DNA of 64,000 nucleotides from UBA4421 sp002470275 (GTDB taxonomy: Bacteria; Pseudomonadota; Gammaproteobacteria; Pseudomonadales; Azotimanducaceae). Below the pieces are notes generated by a model that did not search any database, had not been told where the DNA came from, and saw nothing but the letters and a program-made list of their open reading frames with translations. Both the position numbers and the translations under genes were made by a program. Shown here piece after piece: positions 17,331 to 25,897 of this stretch (position 1 is its first letter; each line of letters opens with the position of its first letter). Where the stretch lies: assembly GCA_913052345.1 (NCBI GenBank), contig CAJXDR010000008.1:1-64000 (forward strand), read 5' to 3'.

Positions 17331-18968
17331 ATGAGTGTGAAAGTAGTTGACGCCATCGCCCACGCGATGAAAGCAGAAGGGATTGATGTCTTGTTTGCCT
17401 ACCCGGTTAACCCCCTGATTGAAGCCGCTGCCAAGGTCGATATCAGAACCGTCATTGTTCGACAGGAGCGTATTGGCCTGCATATGGCTGATGCATACTC
17501 CCGCATGTCTTCGGGAGATAAGATTGGCGTATTTTGCATGCAGCATGGGCCTGGTGCTGAGAACGCCTTCGGTGGCGTTGCTCAGGCTTACTCTGAATCT
17601 GTGCCCATCCTGGTGGTGCCTGCGGGCTATCCCAGACGCCTGGCGCACTATTATCCGAACTTCAACTCTACCCTCAACATGCAGCACGTCACCAAGTGGG
17701 CAGAGCCGGTTACTATGGGGCGCGCGCTCCCAGAGATTCTTAGACGCGCATTCTTCCAACTTAGGAACGGCAGGCCAGGGCCGGTCATGATCGAGGTGCC
17801 GGTGGACGTCATGGGTGAGGATGTCCCGGATGACTGGCATTACACCCCCGCATTTTCCGCCAAAAGTGCACCCGACCCCAAAGACGTTCAGATCGCCGCC
17901 AGCGTCCTAGCTGGTGCCGAACATCCGGTCATCTATGCCGGTCAGGGCATTCACTACGCCAAGGCTTGGAAACCCCTTCTTGAGCTCGCGGAAACGTGGC
18001 AAATCCCAGTCACCACAAGCATCGAGGGAAAGAGCGCGTTTCCAGAGAACCATCCTTTGTCGTTGGGCAGCGGCGGCAGGGCTAACCCCAGACCTGTAAC
18101 GAGGTACCTTGAGGATGCCGACGTTATTTTTGGCGTGGGCGTCTCTTTCGCGCTGACTGCCTTTGGCGTCCAAATGCCCGCCAATAAAACTATTATCCAC
18201 GCGACCAATGACCCCATGGACTTAAACAAAGACATACCGGCTCAACACGCCCTAATTGGGGACGCCAAACTCACCCTGGAGGCCCTCAACGCTGCGCTCA
18301 AGCTAGAGGACGCCGCAACAGCCAAAGCCCGCGTTGACGAACCCGCCAAAATTCGCAGCCTTAGGGAACAGTGGATGAGCGAATGGGCGCCCAAACTTGA
18401 AAACGACCAATCACCGATCAATCCCTATCGCGTCGTCGCCGAACTCAACCGGTTGGTAGATAAGACAAAGGTGATCATTACCCATGATGCGGGGAGCCCC
18501 AGGGATCAAACGACACCCTTCTGGGAGGCCATCACCCCGCTCTCCTATATCGGATGGGGCAAAACCACCCAGCTTGGGTATGGGTTGGGCTTGGCCATGG
18601 GCGCTAAGCTGGCGGAGCCCGACAAGCTTTGCATCAACGTCTGGGGAGATGCAGCCATCGGCTTTACCGGCATGGATTTCGAGACCGCGGTACGCGAACG
18701 CATCCCAATCCTATCCATTCTCTTTAATAACTTCTCTATGGCCATTGAGATTCCGATCATGCCTGTCTCCCAGGAGAAATATGGTGCCATCGAGATTTCA
18801 GGTCACTATGCCGACATGGCAAAGGCCTTTGGTGGTTATGGAGAACGTGTTACCCAACCGAGCGAGATCGTTTCAGCGCTCAAACGCGGCATCGAGGCGA
18901 CGCAACGAGGTCAGGCAGCCCTGTTGGAGTTCATCACGGACCAGGAAATCGATATCTCTAACGAGTAA
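17331..18968 (+). CDS. Thiamine-diphosphate enzyme (acetolactate synthase-like)
   Basis: 545-residue member of the acetolactate synthase/pyruvate oxidase/benzoylformate decarboxylase superfamily, with the usual order PYR, central and PP domains. The PYR-domain Glu that activates ThDP is Glu46 in VRQERIGLHMADAY. The PP domain carries the diphosphate-binding segment NVWGDAAIGFTGMDFETAVRE, ending in FNN. No ALS regulatory subunit is adjacent, so a catabolic 2-oxoacid enzyme is at least as likely as branched-chain synthesis. AGGAG touches the ATG, so GTG at 17337 (7 bases away) may be the real start. The CurA-like reductase follows 33 bases later. Confidence 0.85.
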   Translation: MSVKVVDAIAHAMKAEGIDVLFAYPVNPLIEAAAKVDIRTVIVRQERIGLHMADAYSRMSSGDKIGVFCMQHGPGAENAFGGVAQAYSESVPILVVPAGYPRRLAHYYPNFNSTLNMQHVTKWAEPVTMGRALPEILRRAFFQLRNGRPGPVMIEVPVDVMGEDVPDDWHYTPAFSAKSAPDPKDVQIAASVLAGAEHPVIYAGQGIHYAKAWKPLLELAETWQIPVTTSIEGKSAFPENHPLSLGSGGRANPRPVTRYLEDADVIFGVGVSFALTAFGVQMPANKTIIHATNDPMDLNKDIPAQHALIGDAKLTLEALNAALKLEDAATAKARVDEPAKIRSLREQWMSEWAPKLENDQSPINPYRVVAELNRLVDKTKVIITHDAGSPRDQTTPFWEAITPLSYIGWGKTTQLGYGLGLAMGAKLAEPDKLCINVWGDAAIGFTGMDFETAVRERIPILSILFNNFSMAIEIPIMPVSQEKYGAIEISGHYADMAKAFGGYGERVTQPSEIVSALKRGIEATQRGQAALLEFITDQEIDISNE

Positions 18969-19001
18969 GCTTCTGAGAGAACGCGATACTGGAGACCCCC
19001 G

Positions 19002-19997
19002 ATGCGTGTACGTGCCATTGCACTGAAGAGACGCCCAAACGGCCTGCCCGAGACTGAGGACTTCGACGTTTGCGAAGTCGATGCCCCGCCACCCGAAGCG
19101 GGAGAGATTCAGGTCCGAAACGTCTGTATGTCTGTGGACCCCTACATGCGGGGACGGATGTACGACCGGAAATCTTATGTTCCACCCTTCCAAATTGGCG
19201 AAGTCCTATCTGGTGGCAGTATCGGTGAGGTACTAGCCTCTGCCCACCCTGACTTCAAAGAAGGCGACTTTGTCTCAAGCTCCTACGGCTGGCGCGAGGG
19301 CTTTACGGCCCCGGCGGCACAGGTGGAAAGGTTAGGCAAGATACAGGCCCCACCTTCAGCCTACTTGGGCGCCCTAGGCATGCCTGGTATGACCGCCTAT
19401 GTTGGATTGTTAGAAATCGGGGCCCTCCAGGACGGCGAGTCGGTATTCGTCTCTGGCGCTGCCGGTGCAGTCGGCAGCGTCGCGGGACAGATCGCCAAAA
19501 TAAGAGGTTGCTCCGTCATCGGCAGTGCGGGGACAGACGACAAGGCTCGTCTCCTCACCGAGGAGTTGGGCTTCGACTATGGCTTCAACTATAAGGAAGG
19601 CAGCATCGTCCAGCATTTGCGCCAGGCAGCGCCCAAGGGATTGGATGTCTACTTCGACAATGTGGGGTCGGACCACCTGCAGGCGGCGCTCATGTGCATG
19701 CGGCCCAATGGCCGCATTCCCCTGTGCGGAGCCATATCCACCTATAACGATGCCGCGCCGCGACCTGGGCCTAACAACCTATCCATGGCCATCGGCCTTG
19801 GATTAACCCTTCGGGGCTTCATCGTGAGCAACTTCATGCACCGCTACGCGAACTTTCGTTCCGATATGGAGAAGTGGGTAAACAACGGTCAAATCAAGAC
19901 CAAGGAAACAATCCTTGGAGGGATCGAAAGTGCCCCAGACGCCTTCATCGGCCTGTTCACAGGTGTCAACGTAGGCAAAATGATCGTCTCCCTCTAG
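19002..19997 (+). CDS. NADP-dependent MDR-family oxidoreductase (CurA/PTGR-like)
   Basis: 331-residue zinc-independent medium-chain reductase. The N terminus matches the CurA/leukotriene-B4-dehydrogenase group (SVDPYMRGRM near residue 44). The Rossmann domain has the nucleotide motif VSGAAGAVGSVAGQIAKI, followed by YFDNVGSDHLQAAL. Such enzymes reduce alpha,beta-unsaturated ketones with NADPH. It lies 33 bases downstream of the ThDP enzyme and probably shares its transcript; a carbonyl product of that enzyme is a plausible but unproven link. Confidence 0.88.
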   Translation: MRVRAIALKRRPNGLPETEDFDVCEVDAPPPEAGEIQVRNVCMSVDPYMRGRMYDRKSYVPPFQIGEVLSGGSIGEVLASAHPDFKEGDFVSSSYGWREGFTAPAAQVERLGKIQAPPSAYLGALGMPGMTAYVGLLEIGALQDGESVFVSGAAGAVGSVAGQIAKIRGCSVIGSAGTDDKARLLTEELGFDYGFNYKEGSIVQHLRQAAPKGLDVYFDNVGSDHLQAALMCMRPNGRIPLCGAISTYNDAAPRPGPNNLSMAIGLGLTLRGFIVSNFMHRYANFRSDMEKWVNNGQIKTKETILGGIESAPDAFIGLFTGVNVGKMIVSL

Positions 19998-20007
19998 CGA
20001 GGACGCT

Positions 20008-20967
20008 CTAGCCTTTTGTTGCAATAAAGTCCCAGGCGCGATCCGCGCCCAACGCGGCAAACTGCTGCCCAAGAATTTGCTGCCAGTAAAACTCGCTGCC
20101 CCATTCATCACGCCAGGCCCAGAGCCTGCGCGTGAAGTGGTGCAGCCTATGCTCATAAGTAAAACCCATGGCGCCATGGACCTGATGTACCTGCTCCGCA
20201 ACGATACCGACAGCTTCCCCAACCCTAGCCTTCGCTGCAGCCACTTCGTATAAAAAGCGTTCGGAGGAAAGGGCATCAATACCCGCGTCAGCAGCCCGCT
20301 GGGCCGCCGCCACCTCGGCGGCGACCACCGCCAGGCTGTGCTGAATGGCCTGAAACTTACTGATGGTGCGTCCAAACTGACGCCGCTCTGAGGCAAACTG
20401 GAGCCCAAGATCTAACACAGCCTGTAACGTGCCCGCCATCAGGCACGTTCTAGCAAGCGCCAGTTGAGCATAGGGTGCATCCTCGACCTCAAGCATGCCC
20501 TGAACCAGCGCCGGCGGCGCAATGGAGCCGCGAGGCTCGCCTGCCAAATTGGCCAGCCCCTCCTGAGCCGCCTGCCCCGGGTGGAGCTCTACAATACGGC
20601 TATCCGGACTCACCGCTAAAATCCATTCGGCATGGGAGGACCAGGCTATATCAATGACACCCCCATTGTGCTGGATTCCGATACTGCGCAAGACCGAATC
20701 CTTAGCAGCCATCCAGCGATTGGCCAGCAGCACTTCAGCCATAGGAAGCGGTACCGCAAAACGGCCACATATTTTTAAAAAGGCAAATAAGTCGGCGGCT
20801 TCTGTTCCACTGTCTGGGCTCCCAAGCAGGTGGAACCCCTGGTCTACGATCTGCTGCCAAAGTGCCTCGGCAAAGGCCCCCTGCTCGCATTTATCCAGCA
20901 GGGCTTTATCCACGTGATCAGAGAAGATTCTCTCCGCAGATTCAATAATGAGCGTCTCGGTATCCAT
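20008..20967 (-). CDS. Acyl-CoA dehydrogenase, short partner subunit
   Basis: 319-residue acyl-CoA dehydrogenase family protein, clearly shorter than the usual 380. The N-terminal and middle domains are reduced, with no recognisable EPDxGSD-type FAD/substrate loop. The C-terminal helical domain is kept: FASERRQFGRTISKFQAIQHSL, QVHGAMGFTYEHRLHHFTRRLWAW. This layout fits the small subunit of alpha2beta2 dehydrogenases such as the mycobacterial FadE28-FadE29 type. Its start overlaps the stop of the full-length dehydrogenase by 1 base, implying stoichiometric expression. Confidence 0.82.
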   Translation of the reverse strand: MDTETLIIESAERIFSDHVDKALLDKCEQGAFAEALWQQIVDQGFHLLGSPDSGTEAADLFAFLKICGRFAVPLPMAEVLLANRWMAAKDSVLRSIGIQHNGGVIDIAWSSHAEWILAVSPDSRIVELHPGQAAQEGLANLAGEPRGSIAPPALVQGMLEVEDAPYAQLALARTCLMAGTLQAVLDLGLQFASERRQFGRTISKFQAIQHSLAVVAAEVAAAQRAADAGIDALSSERFLYEVAAAKARVGEAVGIVAEQVHQVHGAMGFTYEHRLHHFTRRLWAWRDEWGSEFYWQQILGQQFAALGADRAWDFIATKG

Positions 20968-22112
20968 TATCTCAGGCCGAGACTTCGGGCAATGACGCCG
21001 CGCAGAATTTCCCGGGTCCCCCCTCTCAGGGTAAAGGAAGGAGACAGCAGCATGGTCTCATCGAAGGTCTGTCGAAAGAGCCCCAGGGCGGCAGCATCCG
21101 TGTGCGCGATGTCAGGCACGGCCAAGCGTGCAACTTCTGGCACAAGCTTCTCAAAATTGTTCCCCAGCTCTTTGACCAGTGCAGCCTCCACCACGACATC
21201 CTTACCGGCTTCCAGCATCCCCGCCACGGATAGGGACATGCGTCGGAGCGTCATGAAGTGCCCAGCCAAACGACCGATTGCCGCCGCTTGATGAGGCGCA
21301 GGCGAATCACCACATAATCTAATCAACTCGGCAAAGACGCGATAGGCGGATAGGAATCGCTCTGGGCCGCTGCGTTCGTAGGCCAGTTCTGAGGTGACCT
21401 GCTGCCAACCATTACCAGGTTCGCCAACAATGCGATTCTTAGGGACAAGCACATCCTCAAAAACGACTTCATTGAAATCTTCCCCACCGGCCATATTCCT
21501 TATGGGCCTTATTTTCACACCATCATTTTTAAGATCGACAATGATTTGAGACAGTCCCGCGTGCCGGTTTTCCGTCTGGGCTGCGGTTCGCACCAAGCAA
21601 ATAATGAAGTGATTGCGATGGGCATCCGTGGTCCAGACCTTGGTACCGTTGATTCGGTATGCGTCACCCTCTGCGGTGGCCGAGGTTCTTACCGATGCTA
21701 GATCAGAGCCCGTATCGGGTTCGCTCATACCAATGGAAAAGAAGCGCTCCCCTCGAATGATCCCGGGCAAGTAGCGCTGGCGCTGTTCTGGGGTTCCGAA
21801 CCGAAGCAGCAGCGGACCGCTCTGGCGATCTGCGATCCAGTGCGCGCTCACCGGCGCACCGGCTGATAGCAGCTCTTCGGTAACCACCAAGCGCTCAAAA
21901 TTGCTCCGCTCTCCACCCCCGTATTGCGCCGGCCAGGTCATACCTATCCAGCCCCGCTCCCCGAGTTTTTGCGAGAATTCAGGATCATGCCCCGTCACAA
22001 AGTCCGAATTGGGTCGAGGCAGGTAGGCCCTATTCTCGTCGATAAAGGCCCTTACCTGAGCACGCAAATCCTGTGTCTCGTCGCTGAGCGCGACTCGGTC
22101 GAACTGAAACAT
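20967..22112 (-). CDS. Acyl-CoA dehydrogenase, full-length partner subunit
   Basis: 381-residue FAD-dependent acyl-CoA dehydrogenase. The FAD/substrate loop reads GMSEPDTGSDLASV, followed by INGTKVWTTDAHRNHF. The C terminus ends SFTLRGGTREILRGVIARSLGL, the GGT-type ending found in steroid and branched-acyl dehydrogenases. The frame is open to 22178, but the ATG at 22112, behind a GGGGG run, begins the recognisable domain. Together with the short subunit it looks like a heterotetrameric enzyme for bulky acyl-CoAs; the substrate is unknown. Confidence 0.87.
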   Translation of the reverse strand: MFQFDRVALSDETQDLRAQVRAFIDENRAYLPRPNSDFVTGHDPEFSQKLGERGWIGMTWPAQYGGGERSNFERLVVTEELLSAGAPVSAHWIADRQSGPLLLRFGTPEQRQRYLPGIIRGERFFSIGMSEPDTGSDLASVRTSATAEGDAYRINGTKVWTTDAHRNHFIICLVRTAAQTENRHAGLSQIIVDLKNDGVKIRPIRNMAGGEDFNEVVFEDVLVPKNRIVGEPGNGWQQVTSELAYERSGPERFLSAYRVFAELIRLCGDSPAPHQAAAIGRLAGHFMTLRRMSLSVAGMLEAGKDVVVEAALVKELGNNFEKLVPEVARLAVPDIAHTDAAALGLFRQTFDETMLLSPSFTLRGGTREILRGVIARSLGLR

Positions 22113-22253
22113 TGCGAACGCCCCCCTGGCATACCCGCTAAGACCAAAAAGACTAAAGCCGGGACCATCACAACGCAACGCATCAAAGTTGGATAAAGGA
22201 ACGGAGAATCGTGACCGTTAGTGCTTACCACCAAGCTATGGCAACATGTACCC

Positions 22254-22673
22254 ATGCTTGATTTGCTTGATCTCAAACACGCCTTTGATCCGGTCTTTGA
22301 TGACCTGAGGGCTCGTTCGTCCGTGGTGGATCGATTTGTAGACAGAAATATATATCAGGTCTACGTCGCCACCCTGTGGGCAAATGTCGTTCTCTCTCCA
22401 GGGGAAGCCGGTATTGAGGAGGAGGATTTAGAAAACCTTCACGACGTTGTTGTGGCGGAAATTGAGCAGGTCTTGGGGCCAGGAACCGATCTCAACGCCG
22501 TGTTTGCCTTCATTAGCTCCAAGCAAGGGGAGCAGACCATGGCGGAGGTAAAACTCAATCAGACCCACAAAGACTTACTGCAGTACTTTTCGAGCATGAT
22601 TCTCGACCCGGAGGGCCACAAAAAATGGATGCAGGAAATCCGGGACAAAACGGGCTTGCCGCGCTCAAACTAG
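22254..22673 (+). CDS. Hypothetical protein, acidic, helical
   Basis: 139-residue protein I do not recognise. It is mostly predicted helix, acidic in the first half (GEAGIEEEDLENLHD), without signal peptide, membrane segment or cysteine-metal motif. It is divergent from the acyl-CoA dehydrogenase pair, and its end overlaps the YjbQ gene by 9 bases. A GTG at 22221 would add 11 residues; neither start has a clear ribosome-binding site. Its codon usage resembles the neighbours, and its length and position suggest a real gene. Confidence 0.6.
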   Translation: MLDLLDLKHAFDPVFDDLRARSSVVDRFVDRNIYQVYVATLWANVVLSPGEAGIEEEDLENLHDVVVAEIEQVLGPGTDLNAVFAFISSKQGEQTMAEVKLNQTHKDLLQYFSSMILDPEGHKKWMQEIRDKTGLPRSN

Positions 22674-23075
22674 GATTGAAACAAGCACTGATCGTGAGAG
22701 AACCGCGTGGCGGTGCTCCCAAAGATAAATACCCTGCCAAGTCCCTAAGGCCATAGCCCCGTCCACCACCGGAATCGATAGCGAGACAGCGGTCAGCGCA
22801 CTCTTGATATGGCCAGGCATGTCATCCGGTCCCTCCTCTACGTGGCTATAAAGTCCATCGTTTTCGGGCACCAATCGATCAAGCCAAGCCTGAAGATCTC
22901 GCCCCACCGCAGGGTCCGCATTCTCCTGAATTAACAGGCTCGCAGAGGTATGCCGGATAAAGAGATTCACTAGGGCATCCTCGCAGTTAGCGGCTGCCAC
23001 AAGCGCTCTAACGTCTTCAGTCAGATCATATAGCCCCTGCCCCGATACGCTGACGCTCAGCTCGTGATGCTTCAT
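22665..23075 (-). CDS. YjbQ/UPF0047 family protein
   Basis: 136-residue YjbQ-family protein, whose E. coli homologue has weak thiamine-phosphate synthase activity in vivo. Family marks are FIRHTSASLLIQENAD around residue 40, HVEEGPDDMPGHIKSAL around 77 with the conserved His/Asp, and GTWQGIYLWEHR near the C terminus. These form the trimer active site. It lies 29 bases downstream of the TRAP large permease on the same strand, so it may be carried on the transporter transcript. Confidence 0.92.
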   Translation of the reverse strand: MKHHELSVSVSGQGLYDLTEDVRALVAAANCEDALVNLFIRHTSASLLIQENADPAVGRDLQAWLDRLVPENDGLYSHVEEGPDDMPGHIKSALTAVSLSIPVVDGAMALGTWQGIYLWEHRHAVLSRSVLVSILV

Positions 23076-23104
23076 AAGGGTTTAAGACACCGTGGCAGGA
23101 CCGA

Positions 23105-24388
23105 CTAGGGGTCCATATGCCAGAGGCTCAAAGCCGGCACGTAGGTGATGATTAACAGCGCGATCAGCAGGATCACCATGAAGGGCAGCGTCGCCGCATA
23201 AAGTTCTAGCAGCGGCTTTTTGAATCGATAGCTGGCGATAAATAAATTCATCCCCACCGGCGGCGTGAAATAACCCACCTGCATATTCGCGAGGAAGATG
23301 ATGCCCAAGTGCACCGGATGGATGCCGTAGCCCACCGCGACAGGCAACAGCAGAGGCACCATGATCACCAAAGCCGAGAAAATATCCAGCATCGCGCCCA
23401 GGAGCAGCAGCAGGATATTCAAGAGCAATAAAAAACTGATGGGGTTTTGGATATAGGTCTGCATGAACTGCATCAACTGCTGGGGCACCTGGGCGTCCAC
23501 CAAGAAATTGGTAAAGCCTAGCGCAATACCCAAGATCAGCAGAATGCCACCCACCATGACCATGGATTCAATCGCCACAGAGGCAAGCTGTTTGAGCTTC
23601 ACTTCTCGATAACAGAATACTTCCGCGATAATCACATAGAGCGCGGTCACTGCCGCCGCCTCGGAGATGGCGAAAATACCGCTGAAAACACCGCCCAGCA
23701 CCACAAAGGGCAAGGGTATCTCCCATCGAGCGGCATACAGCGCAGAGCGGAGATTGGCCCAAGTGAAAGGCACCCGTGGAATCTTACCACCCCGGTGCCG
23801 CCAAAGCGTCCATAGGATCAACAGCGTTAGCATTAACAGTAGCGGCAGAATACCCGCGACAAACAGATCCACAATGGAAAATCGTTGGCCGACGTCCAGC
23901 TGCTGTGCAATCACACCATAAAGAATCAGCGGCACCGAGGGGACCAAAAGCAGCCCCAAACTGCCGGACGTTGTCACCAAGCCGGTACTGTATTTTTCTG
24001 AGAACCCCGCCTCTCTCAAAGCCGGGAGCAGCAAGGCCCCTAGAGCAACGATGGTGACCCCAGATGCGCCCGTTAACGCGGTAAAGACCGCGCAGGCCAC
24101 GAAGCCCACCACGGCCAGCCCGCTGGGCATCCAGCCAAAGAGGCTTTGCATCAAGTTGACCAAGCGTGTGGATGTGTTGGCCGCACTCAACAAATACCCG
24201 CTAAAGGTAAAGAGCGGTAGCGCTACCAGCAGCGGCGTATCCACAATGCGGTACAGCTCAATGGCAATAATGGCCAAGTCAATATCCGCACTGAAGTAGC
24301 CGAGCATGGCTGCCGCCATCAATATCGCAAAGAGCGGCGCACCAAGCATGGCCATCACGACGATGAGGATAACGCCGAGCCAAATCAT
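23105..24388 (-). CDS. TRAP transporter large permease (DctM family)
   Basis: 427-residue integral membrane protein of the DctM/SiaM family, the sodium-coupled pore of a TRAP importer. About 12 hydrophobic segments are visible. The signature stretches are TGASGVTIVALGALLLPALREAGF and YFTPPVGMNLFIAS near the end. It overlaps the small permease gene by 4 bases. The four genes 23105-26798 share one strand and overlap one another, forming one operon. The ligand is probably an organic acid or lipid-like anion, but it cannot be read from sequence. Confidence 0.94.
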   Translation of the reverse strand: MIWLGVILIVVMAMLGAPLFAILMAAAMLGYFSADIDLAIIAIELYRIVDTPLLVALPLFTFSGYLLSAANTSTRLVNLMQSLFGWMPSGLAVVGFVACAVFTALTGASGVTIVALGALLLPALREAGFSEKYSTGLVTTSGSLGLLLVPSVPLILYGVIAQQLDVGQRFSIVDLFVAGILPLLLMLTLLILWTLWRHRGGKIPRVPFTWANLRSALYAARWEIPLPFVVLGGVFSGIFAISEAAAVTALYVIIAEVFCYREVKLKQLASVAIESMVMVGGILLILGIALGFTNFLVDAQVPQQLMQFMQTYIQNPISFLLLLNILLLLLGAMLDIFSALVIMVPLLLPVAVGYGIHPVHLGIIFLANMQVGYFTPPVGMNLFIASYRFKKPLLELYAATLPFMVILLIALLIITYVPALSLWHMDP

Positions 24389-24855
24389 AGCGGCTTAATC
24401 AAGAGCACTAGGTAACGAAATGACATCACGGCTCCGCCAATGGGCATAATCGCTTCGCAAATCCAAGCGGGGACGTCCCCGTAGGCGATGGCGCCATCAA
24501 GGTACTCGTAATTTACAAATTGATAGCTGCCCCATGTAAAGAACAATAGAACCACGAGCGTGAAGCCGTGAGTCAGTCGCGCCAGCCAGGGCTTAAATCC
24601 TTCACTGACAAAACGGCTCGCTAAGTCGATACGAATATGACTGTCATCACGCGAGGCCACCATGGCGCCGACCAGGGCCACCCAAAGCACGGTAATTCTG
24701 ACCAAGGAATCCCCCCAGTAGATCCCGCTGTCGAACAGGTTGCGCAACAACACCTGGGTTACCGCTACGCCAATCATCACCACCAGCAGCAAAACCAGCA
24801 GCGCATCCTCCAGCTGGCGCAGGCGACCCATTATCTGACTAAGGCGTTGCTTCAC
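24385..24855 (-). CDS. TRAP transporter small permease (DctQ family)
   Basis: 156-residue DctQ/SiaQ-type membrane protein with four hydrophobic helices. The family motif VLWVALVGAMVASRDDSHIRID lies near residue 50. It partners the DctM subunit. The start is taken as GTG at 24855, overlapping the binding-protein gene by 17 bases; the ATG at 24831 is an alternative giving 148 residues and no overlap. Confidence 0.9.
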   Translation of the reverse strand: MKQRLSQIMGRLRQLEDALLVLLLVVMIGVAVTQVLLRNLFDSGIYWGDSLVRITVLWVALVGAMVASRDDSHIRIDLASRFVSEGFKPWLARLTHGFTLVVLLFFTWGSYQFVNYEYLDGAIAYGDVPAWICEAIMPIGGAVMSFRYLVLLIKPL

Positions 24856-25897
24856 TTCGGAATTGCTTGAGGTGAGCGATCAATTCTTCGTACATAGCGC
24901 GAGAGACGTAGCCGTCATCTATTAGCTTTTCGTTGGCCCGATCGGCCATCTCAAACCACTGCTGCTGTTCCTCATCCGAAGGCTGGAGCCATTCTACTCC
25001 CTCGGCCAACAAAGCTGCCTGGGCGCTGTCATTGTCCTGACGAGAAGATCTATCTACTGCCTCAACCGCAGTCGCCAGCTCCTCTGTTACGATCTGCTGC
25101 TCCATTTCGTTCAATCGATTAAAGGCGCGCTCCGTGATGGTGAATAGCCCGTAAACGTAAATCAGCGGCAGTTCAATGGCGTAGTTGACCTGGGTATGCC
25201 ACTGGAGCGCAATGGCACCAATCGGCGGTGTACCAATGCTATCAATTAAACCCGTCTGCAGCCCCGTAAGGACGTCTGCAATGGGCAGCGGGATCGGCGT
25301 CACGTTGAAGGATGAATAGGCCTTCAGAGCGCCAGGATCATTATCCGGAGCCCAAACGCGCCGGTCTCGAAAAGCCCCCACCGAGGTAGCAGCATATTGG
25401 CTCATGGGATAGGCGAATCCGACCTCTGCCAAACCAAAACCAACAAATTTTTTCTCCCGCAGCCCCGCCATGAGCTGGGCATCCATGCGTTCGCGCACAT
25501 AGTCCACCTCTGCTGAAGAGCGAAAGATAAGAGGCAAGTTGTAGAGTGCAATATCGGGATAAGGCTGCATCACGCCCCCCGAAGTGAGCGCTGCGCCGTG
25601 AATCTGCCCAACCCGCATTTTCCGCAACACCGCCTTATCGTCACCCATCACACCGCCGGGATAGATTTTAAACTTGACCTCACCATTCGTTCTCTCGCCA
25701 ATGCGCTCGGCCGCACTCCGTAAGGACTTCATCCAGCCCGTCCCCTCTGGCGAAAGGGTGGCTATTTTCAAGGTCGTTGCCGCCTGGGGCTGAGGGGCCA
25801 AACCGACCCAGAGGAACAAAAACACGATCGCCCCTGTCATCCAGGTCGTCTTGACAGTGGGCGTTTGGAGATCAGAGTTAAAAGTAGTCGTCTGCAC
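24839..25897 (-). CDS. TRAP substrate-binding protein (DctP/TatP-like)
   Basis: 352-residue periplasmic binding protein of the DctP superfamily. A hydrophobic segment near residues 20-40 ending in PQPQAA looks like the signal peptide. The mature domain starts LKIATLSPEGTGWMKSLRSA. The central RRVWAPDNDPG segment occupies the place of the usual carboxylate-binding Arg region. Its similarity is to the Treponema TatP group that works with a TPR lipoprotein, which fits the adjacent gene. The start at GTG 25897 overlaps that gene by 20 bases; ATG 25840 is an alternative that leaves a shorter signal peptide. Confidence 0.9.
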   Translation of the reverse strand: MQTTTFNSDLQTPTVKTTWMTGAIVFLFLWVGLAPQPQAATTLKIATLSPEGTGWMKSLRSAAERIGERTNGEVKFKIYPGGVMGDDKAVLRKMRVGQIHGAALTSGGVMQPYPDIALYNLPLIFRSSAEVDYVRERMDAQLMAGLREKKFVGFGLAEVGFAYPMSQYAATSVGAFRDRRVWAPDNDPGALKAYSSFNVTPIPLPIADVLTGLQTGLIDSIGTPPIGAIALQWHTQVNYAIELPLIYVYGLFTITERAFNRLNEMEQQIVTEELATAVEAVDRSSRQDNDSAQAALLAEGVEWLQPSDEEQQQWFEMADRANEKLIDDGYVSRAMYEELIAHLKQFRSEATP

